DNA from: Lachnospiraceae bacterium
Lineage (GTDB): Bacteria; Bacillota; Clostridia; Lachnospirales; Lachnospiraceae
Direction of reading: 5' to 3'
Assembly: GCA_022845955.1 (NCBI GenBank)
Contig: AP025576.1
Coordinates: 2,294,001-2,358,000 of the forward strand
Length of the DNA: 64,000 bases
Shown in pieces: positions 35,526 to 43,469 of the stretch. The position numbers and the translations under genes were made by a program. The notes beneath the pieces were generated by a model. The model searched no databases, was not told where the DNA came from, and was given only the letters and a program-made list of their open reading frames with translations. Within the stretch, counting starts at the first letter, position 1. Each line of letters opens with the position of its first letter.

Positions 35526-35855
35526 TTACAAATTATGTTTAAGGATGCGTTTTTGTGCAATCTCATAGACTTCGTCATCTTCCCGTGCGCCGATTACAAC
35601 AATCAGCATACCATCATCACGGCGGATGAGCTGGTAGATGATACGCAGTCCGGCACCACGGAGTTTGACTTTTAGAAAGTCGGAAAGATTGGTGTTGCTT
35701 TTGTTTCCCAGGAGTTTTCCATAGCCGCCTTCGTTTTCTGGTAATGGATTCTGGCAGACTTTCTGAATCGCTTTCCGAATCAGGATTTTCTGGCTGCCAT
35801 CCAGTTTGCGGAGGTCTTCAAGGGCTTCAGGAAGGTATTTGACATCCCAGCTCAT
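35526..35855 (-). CDS. RelE/ParE-family toxin
   Basis: 109 residues, an mRNA-interferase-type toxin: YLPEALEDLRKLDGSQKILI at the N-terminus, then VKLRGAGLRIIYQLIRRD and VVIGAREDDEVYEIAQKRI, the RelE core with Arg residues and the terminal ARxxxEVY pattern. The gene overlaps the antitoxin stop by four bases (ATGA). It looks intact inside an otherwise decayed prophage. Confidence 0.9.
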   Translation of the reverse strand: MSWDVKYLPEALEDLRKLDGSQKILIRKAIQKVCQNPLPENEGGYGKLLGNKSNTNLSDFLKVKLRGAGLRIIYQLIRRDDGMLIVVIGAREDDEVYEIAQKRILKHNL

Positions 35856-36172
35856 TCAAATTCAATGCCGTCCGTTTCTTCATAATCTGCGGGGTTGAAT
35901 CCAAATTCCCGGTCGACCTGTTCCTGGGAGATAACGGTGTAGGGATTAAATGCAGACATGCGCTGTGTGGCAGTGGCTAAGAGCCTTGCATCATTTACCT
36001 CATCCAGAAGGTGGATATATTCTTCCGGGGAAAGCAGGACACACTCCGGAGAGTTGTTCTTCATGACAACCTTGGCACCATGGTGCTTTACTTCTTCAAA
36101 GATTTTTCCGGCTAATCCACGGTTGAACTGGGAAATGGGGATTGTGTTTTCAATCGCACTTCTAATATTCAT
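35852..36172 (-). CDS. Phd/YefM-family antitoxin
   Basis: 106 residues. The N-terminal DNA-binding part (MNIRSAIENTIPISQFNRGL) and KVVMKNNSPECVLLSPEEYI match the Phd/YefM family; the C-terminal acidic tail would wrap the toxin. The ATG at 36172 is set by GAGGTGAT just upstream. It comes first in the operon with the toxin and normally represses its own promoter. Confidence 0.9.
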   Translation of the reverse strand: MNIRSAIENTIPISQFNRGLAGKIFEEVKHHGAKVVMKNNSPECVLLSPEEYIHLLDEVNDARLLATATQRMSAFNPYTVISQEQVDREFGFNPADYEETDGIEFE

Positions 36173-36192
36173 AATCATCACCTCTTTACTAT

Positions 36193-36221
36193 AGCATATA
36201 AAATATCAGTTAAAAAGTCAA
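36193..36221 (-). promoter_or_regulatory. Promoter of the toxin-antitoxin operon
   Basis: On the minus strand TTGACT (36216-36221), a 17-base spacer and TATGCT (36193-36198), about 20 bases before the antitoxin start. Confidence 0.75.
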
Positions 36222-36396
36222 TAGATTTACTGTTATAAATACTGCTTAAATATATTTTGTGCAATTCTACATAATTTATCAAAAAATTAAATCAGCCTTT
36301 TACATAGAATCCGGGAAATAAGGGAGATGCGTATCATCACATGGTTTGGGAGCCAGTAATGGCTCTTTTTTTCGTGTCGGAAAGGCGGTGGGGAAC

Positions 36397-37257
36397 GTGG
36401 CATCCAGGATTCAGGTTTTACAGTTGAAATCGGCGGGGCAGCAGGCTAATGACGCACTGGCGAGAGGGAGCTGGATAAGCTGCGGGAGAAAGCTCGTGAG
36501 ATGGGTGCTAAGACGAAATTTTCTGCTTCCGAGGTGGCAGAGGCCATGAATTACATGGCTATAGCGGGCTGGAAGACGGGGGAAATCCTGATACCTTCCA
36601 TCCGGCAGATTGTGGAATGGGATTGTTAGATAGTCTGGAACGGGCTTGCTTCCTTTTTTACATCCTGCTGGAAGGGGATACAGACCATGTTCACTACGGT
36701 GTGGAATGCCATTAAGGGTGTGGTCACTGCGGTGGTTGGGGCAATCCAGTCCTTTATCACCGCGGCATGGTATGGTATCAGGTCAGTGGTGCAGACGGTG
36801 ATGAACACCATCCAGTCGGTGGTGTCCGGGGTGTGGAACAGCGTGAGGTCTGTGACGTCTTCCATATTGAATGCGGTCAGGTCTGCGGTGTCCAATGTGT
36901 TTAATAACGTGGTTTCCAGTATCCGGAACGTCATGGGGAATGTTTATAATACCATTGTTTCCGGGTTTAACCAGGCGGCTTGGTTTATCACGGGGCTGGC
37001 TTCCAGTGCGTTCCGGTGTGACAGCGGATATGATCATCAGTCCGGGGAGGGCTGCTATGCAGTCAGCACAGGTGCAGACGGCTTCGGTGGATTCCATGCG
37101 GCAGATGATATCCGGTATTCAGGAGATGTTTGCAGGGATGCAGAGTAGGGATAATGTGGGGACCATCTGCATTCCTGTGTATGTGGGCGGCACGCTGTTG
37201 GATGAAGTTGTGGTGAATGCACAGGCGAGGCAGAACCTGCGGTCAGGAGGGAGGTAA
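36397..37257 (+). pseudogene. Phage tail tape-measure protein remnant
   Basis: Pieces of a tape-measure gene in several frames. From GTG 36397: VASRIQVLQLKSAGQQANDA; then in another frame ERELDKLREKAREMGAKTKF and AMNYMAIAGWKTGEI; then the hydrophobic repeats FTTVWNAIKGVVTAVVG (36687 on); and finally the C-terminus QTASVDSMRQMISGIQEMF to the stop at 37257. A real tape-measure protein is several times longer, so large internal parts are gone. Confidence 0.82.
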
Positions 37258-37260
37258 GGC

Positions 37261-37501
37261 ATGGCGTTTATTCAGTATCTGGTGTTTGACGGGATGCCGC
37301 TTCCTCTGTCGGATTCCTATGAGGTGAGTATAGAGGACGTGGAAGCGGATTCCGGAGGGGAGACGGAGGCCGGGACCACGCAGAGGGATGGCAGGGCTGG
37401 TGAAGGATACGTCTTATAAGGGGCTGTGGAGGGTATCGTTTACACTGCGGGAGTTTCAGAAGCGGATGACTTTGTGGGGAATATCCGATATAATGGAGTA
37501 G
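37261..37501 (+). pseudogene. Phage distal tail protein remnant
   Basis: A normal start (AGGGAGG, ATG 37261) reads MAFIQYLVFDGMPLPLSDSY and then loses the middle; after about 37385 a second frame gives MAGLVKDTSYKGLWRVSFTL and REFQKRMT before a stop at 37501. Gene order after the tape-measure remnant fits a siphophage tail module with an internal deletion. Confidence 0.75.
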
Positions 37502-37516
37502 TAACAGAACCTTGTT

Positions 37517-37726
37517 GTGGAGGGCTGTTACATCCCATTTCATTGGAAAGAGGATTTTACAGATATTAAAGAACATGCAGATGAAATCGAACAGCCCATG
37601 GATGATACATGGTGTACCATGGCTTCTGTGCTGGAAGACAATGCGTATTATCTTGAAATGTGCCAGAAGTATGGCTGCAATTATATTTTAATAGATGATT
37701 GTTATCACGTAGATATTGAGTTATAG
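37517..37726 (+). pseudogene. Unrecognised C-terminal gene fragment
   Basis: About 69 codons, CYIPFHWKEDFTDIKEHADE and on to a stop, open but with no ribosome site and joined directly to the phage remnant. It reads like the end of a chromosomal enzyme gene cut by the prophage deletion. I cannot name the family. Confidence 0.4.
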
Positions 37727-37757
37727 AATTGTATATTTGGCGGAGGAAAATACCAAA

Positions 37758-38213
37758 ATGGAGTATGAAATAATACGTCTGGCAGACAGGCCGGAAATAA
37801 CGGGACAGGCCACAGTGTGGTTTCATGAAAAATGGAATATTCCGTTGGAAGAGTACAGAAAAAGCATGGAAGCCTGCCTGACGAAAGAAAGCGCCGTTCC
37901 CCAGTGGTATGTGGCAATGGAAGGGGAGCGGATTATTGGAGGATTGGGAGTGATTGAAAATGACTTTCATGACAGAAAAGACCTTGCACCAAATGTGTGC
38001 GCAGTTTATACGGAAACGGATAAAAGGTGCCAGGGAGTGGCCGGCGCACTGCTTAATTATGTATGTGCCGACATGAAAAAAAGCGGGATTGAAACGTTAT
38101 ATCTTGTAACAGACCATACCTCTTTTTATGAGCGCTATGGTTGGGAGTTCCTCTGTATGGTGCAGGGGGATGGGGAGCCGGATATGACAAGAATGTATGT
38201 CCATAGAGGATGA
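37758..38213 (+). CDS. GNAT-family N-acetyltransferase
   Basis: 151 residues. The acetyl-CoA loop is in TDKRCQGVAGALLNYVC (about residue 90), preceded by the NVCAVYT strand, and the C-terminal half has TLYLVTDHTSFYERYGWEFL. The ATG at 37758 follows GGAGG; a TTG at 37716 is possible but unsupported. Substrate unknown. Confidence 0.87.
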   Translation: MEYEIIRLADRPEITGQATVWFHEKWNIPLEEYRKSMEACLTKESAVPQWYVAMEGERIIGGLGVIENDFHDRKDLAPNVCAVYTETDKRCQGVAGALLNYVCADMKKSGIETLYLVTDHTSFYERYGWEFLCMVQGDGEPDMTRMYVHRG

Positions 38214-38257
38214 CGGGCTGATAATCTGGCATTCCGGAAACTTCAGGGAGGGATATT

Positions 38258-38787
38258 ATGAGAAAGGTTGTTTTATATATTGCAATGAGCCTAGACGGGT
38301 ATATTGCAGACAGCAGCGGAAAAGTGGATTGGCTGAATGGGCATGGCAGCGAGGAAGAAAACGTGGATACCTATTCCGTTTTATCAGGGATGTTGATACG
38401 GTCATTATGGGCTGGAATACTTATTACCAGGTCACAACAGAATTGTCTCCTGACGAGTGGGTTTATAAGGGATTGACAACTTATGTCATTACGCACAGGA
38501 AGTTCTCCCCGACAGAAGACATAAAATTTGTACAGGACAATCCATGCAGTGTTGTTGAACAGTTAAAATCGGAAGAAGGGAAAGCAATCTGGATCTGCGG
38601 CGGTGCAAGCATCATTCAGCCCTTAATGCAGGGCGGACTGATTGATGAATATTATATTTCCATTATGCCCACAATTCTGGGTTCCGGTATCCGGCTCTTT
38701 GAGGAAAGCCAGGATGAAATAAAACTCAAATTAGTGCATACACAATCATATAATGGGATAACGGAGTTGGCTTATGCCCGAAGATAG
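38258..38787 (+). pseudogene. Dihydrofolate-reductase-like (RibD C-terminal) protein, frameshifted
   Basis: The first frame starts MRKVVLYIAMSLDGYIADSS behind GGAGG and is the RibD_C start. Near 38376-38382 the homology moves to another frame: FIRDVDTVIMGWNTYYQV, WICGGASIIQPLMQGGLIDE and TILGSGIRLFEE, to the stop at 38787. One base appears to be missing in a T run. Apart from this the protein is complete (about 176 residues), so a recent mutation or a sequence error are both possible. Confidence 0.85.
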
Positions 38788-38827
38788 CTTTGGGTGTATT
38801 AAATTAGGAAAATCATATTGACGGGGG

Positions 38828-39280
38828 ATGACGGTGGTGATTAGAAAATACAAATCATCGGATTGTGAACAGTTAGTGGAATTATTTTATCAGACGGTTC
38901 ATAATGTAAATGCGAAAGATTACACAAAAAAGCAGCTGGATGTATGGGCCACAGGGTGTGTGGATTTGGAAAAATGGGATAAATCTTTTTCTGAACATTA
39001 TACGGTTGTCGCTGTAGAGAATGGTGTAATAGCCGGATTCGGAGATATAGATGAAGCAGGGTATCTTGACAGGTTATATGTCCACAAAGATTATCAGAAT
39101 CAGGGGATTGGCACTGCTATTTGTGATGAATTGGAACAAAATGTTCGGGCAGATAAGATAACTACACACGCTTCGATTACGGCGAAGCCATTTTTTGAAT
39201 ATAGGGGTTACAAAGTAGTCAGAGAGCAGCAGGTAATAAGGGGCGGGATTCCTTTGACTAATTTTGTTATGGAGAAGTAA
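38828..39280 (+). CDS. GNAT-family N-acetyltransferase
   Basis: 150 residues, similar to YafP-type acetyltransferases. AGYLDRLYVHKDYQNQGIGT gives the acetyl-CoA loop (Gln-Gly-x-Gly), followed by AKPFFEYRGYKVVREQ. GGGG lies just before the ATG. Followed by a terminator hairpin. Confidence 0.88.
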   Translation: MTVVIRKYKSSDCEQLVELFYQTVHNVNAKDYTKKQLDVWATGCVDLEKWDKSFSEHYTVVAVENGVIAGFGDIDEAGYLDRLYVHKDYQNQGIGTAICDELEQNVRADKITTHASITAKPFFEYRGYKVVREQQVIRGGIPLTNFVMEK

Positions 39281-39318
39281 CTGCATTTTTAGTGTATTCA
39301 TATTGGTTTTTGTACAGG

Positions 39319-39348
39319 GCATCAGCCAGAAAACGGCTGGTGCTTTTT
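39319..39348 (+). terminator. Rho-independent terminator after the GNAT gene
   Basis: Stem GCATCAGCC/GGCTGGTGC with a short A-rich loop, followed by TTTTT. Confidence 0.85.
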
Positions 39349-39418
39349 GTATGGGCTTTAGCCAGTTGAGGGCATTGTAGTTTTTCGCGTTCCGAAAAAT
39401 GGAAATGCCCGAAACGGA

Positions 39419-39830
39419 AACCCACCTGTTATGCGGGTGGAGACAAATCGTTATATAAAAAAATCACCTTTCCGTTACAATAGAGTTATTCAGGCACTAT
39501 TGTGAGAAAGGAAAGGTGATTTTATGGCAAAAAAGAATAACGATTTAGCTCACACAAAATGGATGTGCAAATACCACATCGTATTCCCTCCTAAGTATAG
39601 ACGAAAAATAATCTATAATCAATTAAAAGTTGCTATAAGAGATATTTTGAAACAGTTATGTTCTTACAAAGGAGTAGAGATTATTGAGGGGCATTTAATG
39701 CCGGATCATATTCACATGCTAGTAAGCATACCGCCAAAGATGAGCGTCTCAAGTTTTATGGGATACTTAAAGGGAAAGTCAGCACTTATGCTATTCGACA
39801 AGACATGCTAATTTAAAGTACAAGTTATGT
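39419..39830 (+). mobile_element. Truncated IS200/IS605-family element
   Basis: The left end has the subterminal hairpin CCCACC/GGGTGG (39421-39440) and then a long inverted repeat AATCACCTTTCC/GGAAAGGTGATT (39462-39473 and 39510-39521) that would fold over the transposase ribosome site. The right part, including the right-end hairpin, is missing. Confidence 0.8.
39524..39811 (+). pseudogene. tnpA: IS200-type transposase TnpA, truncated
   Basis: 95 codons of a ~150-residue single-strand transposase. HTKWMCKYHIVFPPKYRR and the metal-binding HUH motif (HIHML, about residue 66) are present. At about 39806 an extra base moves the reading off: the next frame gives HANLKYKLC and soon ends. The C-terminal catalytic Tyr is therefore lost and this copy cannot move by itself. 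Confidence 0.85.
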
Positions 39831-39983
39831 TCTGGATCAATATTTATGATTCAATTTCTTCGTAATTAGTATCACGATTTTTTGTGAAGAAAAAATTAAT
39901 ATAATTTTTATTATCATGCTAAGTCATTAAAGGCCTCAGCTAAATCATTTTATTTTAAAATATGGGTCTGGAACAAAATAAAC

Positions 39984-40565
39984 CTACTTTTTATGCCTTT
40001 TACTGTATAAATAAGTTCGTGTATTTGGGAAATAGACGGCCAATCGTTTCTTCCAACGATAGTAAGTGTCACTGGAAATATTTAAATGGCTGATAATTTC
40101 ATTATAAGTAAGTTCTGTGTTGTATACCAAATGGCTAAAGTGGATGAATTTGTTAAAGTCAGTAGGGATTCCTGTTCCCTCTGAGAAAGTGACGTTGCAG
40201 TTTTTGCATTTGTAACGTGTTTTTGAAGTGGCAACTTCTATTAATAGGTGTCCCGATGCACAACTTGGGCAATTCTGTAATGTGGCGGATTTAGGGTATG
40301 TTTTGTGGCATATGGGACAATAGAGGGAGGGCTTCGCTTTTTTATGGATAAATATGTTCTTTGAACAGCATTTTGGACAGACGGGAGCGGGAACAGGCGA
40401 TTTTGTTATAGGCTCTTTGCCAATATATTTGATACAGAGATTTAATGCACTGCTTAGGCTTTGCGCTAAGAGGTGGATGCTCTCACTGTTCAGAGGTGTT
40501 GGTGCGGGAGAGAACAGTTTCAATAAAAGGCTTAGATGGTCAGCATCAGTAGTTTTTATTCTCAT
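39984..40565 (-). CDS. Zinc-ribbon and helix-turn-helix protein
   Basis: 193 residues with four Cys-x-x-Cys pairs (CPKC, CPIC, CPSC, CKNC; about residues 62-130), enough for two zinc ribbons, and a C-terminal HTH-like segment (YNEIISHLNISSDTYYRWKK). The layout resembles the N-terminal half of InsA/IS1595-type transposases, but no catalytic domain follows. Its promoter (TTGACA, 18 bases, TAAAAT on the minus strand, 40596-40625) is back to back with that of jetA, so it may regulate the Wadjet operon. A transposase-derived regulator is my inference. Confidence 0.65.
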   Translation of the reverse strand: MRIKTTDADHLSLLLKLFSPAPTPLNSESIHLLAQSLSSALNLCIKYIGKEPITKSPVPAPVCPKCCSKNIFIHKKAKPSLYCPICHKTYPKSATLQNCPSCASGHLLIEVATSKTRYKCKNCNVTFSEGTGIPTDFNKFIHFSHLVYNTELTYNEIISHLNISSDTYYRWKKRLAVYFPNTRTYLYSKRHKK

Positions 40566-40633
40566 AGTTTATCAACTCCATGATTTTGTATTCATATTTT
40601 ATCGTGAAAAATGATATTTTGTCAATCCAGAAT

Positions 40634-40662
40634 TTGGAATATGTAAAAAACTATGATATTAT
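40634..40662 (+). promoter_or_regulatory. Probable promoter of the Wadjet operon
   Basis: TTGGAA (40634-40639), 17 bases, TATTAT (40657-40662), about 75 bases before jetA. Its -35 box is only eight bases from that of the divergent zinc-ribbon gene. Confidence 0.6.
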
Positions 40663-40738
40663 GTCTAATAATGATAAATAAAGTTAAATCGGAAGCGTAA
40701 TTTTGTAGAAATATGATAAATCAGGCAAGAGGGCTGTT

Positions 40739-42289
40739 ATGAAGGAAAAACCCAATTTAAAGTCTCTGGGAAACATATCGGAGTTAAGATATATAAATGC
40801 AGATAATGTAACTCGTTATAGGGCGATTATGCGTTATCTCTATTTACAATATGAGCGTTTAAGTTATTGGCTTAGCCCTGAACAAATTTATGCAGGGGTA
40901 ATGGAATGGAACGTTTTGAAGAATTATACGCAGGAGCAGTGTCAGTTGGATTTGGATCAGTTAGTAGCATGGAAAAATCTTACATATCGGCATGATGGTA
41001 CGCGGGCGAGAACTGTTGAGGAATATTTGCGAAAGAAGTATCAGTATCTGATTACGCCATATTCCATCGAACTGGAACGTTTCCTTGAGCATCTGGGAAG
41101 CGTAAAGGGGTATGGGGGCTCGTTGGAACCAACCTTGTTCGATAAAATTGCAGATAGTATTTCTGATATTTATGAAAATAAAGGGAATTATGAACCGAAA
41201 ACTGCTTTGGAAGTTTGGAACTCACTATATGAATCATTTCAAAAATTAAATCAGACCTCAATGGATTATATTGCCAGTCTGCATACCGGGGAAGCGGAGG
41301 ATTTGATGATGACATCTGCATTTTTACTGTATAAAGATTCTTTTACAATGTATCTTCAGGATTTTGTTCAGGCTTTACAACGCAGATCGTATCGGATAGA
41401 GGGGAATCTAAAGTTAATTAACCGGGATATACAAACTCGTTTTTTTACTTGTGTACTAGAGGGCGAATGGTTAATTCCAAAGGTAGAGGAGTTTTTTACG
41501 AAAGAGGAATACCAGCAAACTTTGGGACGCAGATGGAAGCAATTATGTCGCTGGTTCAGCGGAGATGAAAATACACAAAGCGAGCTGTTTCTTTTGGAAC
41601 AGGCGTCGAAAGATGCAATTAAGAAAATCGTGAGAAGCACGCTGCGCATTCAGGAGAAACAGCGTTCTATTGTCAGCAGGCGCCAAGATTTGGATTTTCT
41701 GGGGAAATGGTTTTATCGCCTGGAGGATATAAATGAAGCCCATAAACTGGCGGCCTATGTGTTTGGACTGTTTCCAACCCGTCATTTGCAGGGGGAGGAC
41801 AATCGTGATTCTGACAGCCAGGACATTTCAATGTGGGATGAGATTGCGATTGAGCGCGTAATCAGGAGCAGGAGCCGAAAGCGTAGTGGAAAAGGAAGCG
41901 GAGAAAGTGAAACAATTGTTGATAATAGTTTAAAAAAGGCTGAATTAAAAAAGCAGATTGTCGAGTATCAAAGACGTGAACTGGACTTTTTAATCGAAAT
42001 GACAGAAAAGGGGAGTGTTAAAATTTCGGAGCTTGGCTGCTTACCGGTAGCTGCAAGAATTCAACTGCTGGGGTGGATTGGCAGGTGCGTTTCTTCTGAA
42101 GAACAGGCATTTTATACTCCGGAGGGGATCAAGGTCACACTGTTTATACCAGAAGAAAAAGCGGATACAACGTTAACCTGTGAAGATGGAACATTGACGC
42201 TTTTGGATTATTCATTTACGTTTGAAATAGAGAATCCGGTAGCCTGGCAGAATTTATTAAATGGAATGGCTGGTGATTTAAATGGCTAA
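40739..42289 (+). CDS. jetA: Wadjet type II protein JetA (TIGR02677/DUF2397)
   Basis: 516 residues of the TIGR02677 family, the kleisin-like subunit of type II Wadjet, which with JetB and JetC forms an SMC complex that extrudes small circular DNA. The winged-helix-like N-terminus (YINADNVTRYRAIMRYLYLQ) and the C-terminal segment from about 470 (TLLDYSFTFEI) match. Length is normal for the family. It overlaps jetB by eight bases. Confidence 0.9.
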   Translation: MKEKPNLKSLGNISELRYINADNVTRYRAIMRYLYLQYERLSYWLSPEQIYAGVMEWNVLKNYTQEQCQLDLDQLVAWKNLTYRHDGTRARTVEEYLRKKYQYLITPYSIELERFLEHLGSVKGYGGSLEPTLFDKIADSISDIYENKGNYEPKTALEVWNSLYESFQKLNQTSMDYIASLHTGEAEDLMMTSAFLLYKDSFTMYLQDFVQALQRRSYRIEGNLKLINRDIQTRFFTCVLEGEWLIPKVEEFFTKEEYQQTLGRRWKQLCRWFSGDENTQSELFLLEQASKDAIKKIVRSTLRIQEKQRSIVSRRQDLDFLGKWFYRLEDINEAHKLAAYVFGLFPTRHLQGEDNRDSDSQDISMWDEIAIERVIRSRSRKRSGKGSGESETIVDNSLKKAELKKQIVEYQRRELDFLIEMTEKGSVKISELGCLPVAARIQLLGWIGRCVSSEEQAFYTPEGIKVTLFIPEEKADTTLTCEDGTLTLLDYSFTFEIENPVAWQNLLNGMAGDLNG

Positions 42290-43466
42290 TGGAATGGAGA
42301 AGCAAGGATTAGACGATCTGGGTGATATGGAAGTGCGGCGAAGGATATGCATGAATGCATTACTAAATCGTCCGTGGATTGAGCGGGATAAAGATCCGCA
42401 GTTGTATTATTGGGCGAGAGAACAGTATCTTGAGATTCGGGACTGGTTTGCTGGTTATCCTGGGTACTCGGTTATTATGAACAGAAGACTGATCAAACTG
42501 GAAAAGGTTCCTGTTGAGGCCAGGAGTTGGATGGGATTTGAGGGATTTAAAGAACCCATAGATTATGCACTTTTCACTTATGGTTTATGGTATTTAGAAG
42601 ACAAATCTGCTGGAGATCAATTTATATTAACCGATATGGTCAAAGAGATAAAAGAATTTATGAATGAACAGGGTTTAAATGTGGACTGGAAAAATTATTT
42701 TCATCGGTTATCGATGGCCAGGGCATTGAAAAAACTAAAGAGTCTGAATGTTTTATATAGTATTGACGGTCAGGAGTCGGATTGGGCAGCAGATGCAGAG
42801 AACCATGACGTATTGTATGAGTGTGCACCCTGCGCCAGCTATGTTCTGAGAACTCTTAATAAAGAATTATCATCGTATCAATCTATGGATGAATTGTGCG
42901 ATTTACCAGAGGAAGAGGATAGAAGGAAAAGGCAGTTGCTGTATAGGAAGTATCTGCTGGAACCTTTTGTGGGGATGAATTCATGGGAACAGGATTTATT
43001 CTATTTTCATGGGCAAAAAAATAACCTAATTGCACAAGTTGATAAAATGTTTGGTTGGAGTGGAACCAAGTATAAAGAAGGAATTCTGTTTTTCTCTTCC
43101 GAATTGGTGGGTGATACAGAACTATTTCCCACATTATCTGCGATATCGGACCTTGTGCTGCTTTTTTGCGGAAAAATAAGGATGTTATACGAACTCGGTG
43201 AAGTGCATAAGGAAACGGTATCATCGGGTATCATCCGTCTGACAAGAAGCAGAATTGAACAGGTATTGCTTGAACTGCAGTATGAAAATGGAGATCGCTG
43301 GACGAAAGAATATCGGAGTATGAAGTCGCCGCTGTTAGCGGAAGCCGTGTGTGAGCATTTGGAACAGTGGGAGTTTGGCCGGTGGCAGGATGATATGTTC
43401 TTTTTATTGTATCCGGTTGGAGGACGATATCATATTCAATATGGAGATGTAGAGATTGAGGAGTAG
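42282..43466 (+). CDS. jetB: Wadjet type II protein JetB (TIGR02678/DUF2398)
   Basis: 394 residues of the TIGR02678 family, the KITE-like winged-helix partner of the SMC complex. Recognisable blocks are RICMNALLNRPWIERDKDP, the WFAGYPGYSVIMNR segment and the C-terminal FGRWQDDMFFLLYPVGGRY. It starts inside jetA and ends three bases before jetC. Confidence 0.9.
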   Translation: MANGMEKQGLDDLGDMEVRRRICMNALLNRPWIERDKDPQLYYWAREQYLEIRDWFAGYPGYSVIMNRRLIKLEKVPVEARSWMGFEGFKEPIDYALFTYGLWYLEDKSAGDQFILTDMVKEIKEFMNEQGLNVDWKNYFHRLSMARALKKLKSLNVLYSIDGQESDWAADAENHDVLYECAPCASYVLRTLNKELSSYQSMDELCDLPEEEDRRKRQLLYRKYLLEPFVGMNSWEQDLFYFHGQKNNLIAQVDKMFGWSGTKYKEGILFFSSELVGDTELFPTLSAISDLVLLFCGKIRMLYELGEVHKETVSSGIIRLTRSRIEQVLLELQYENGDRWTKEYRSMKSPLLAEAVCEHLEQWEFGRWQDDMFFLLYPVGGRYHIQYGDVEIEE

Positions 43467-43469
43467 AAT

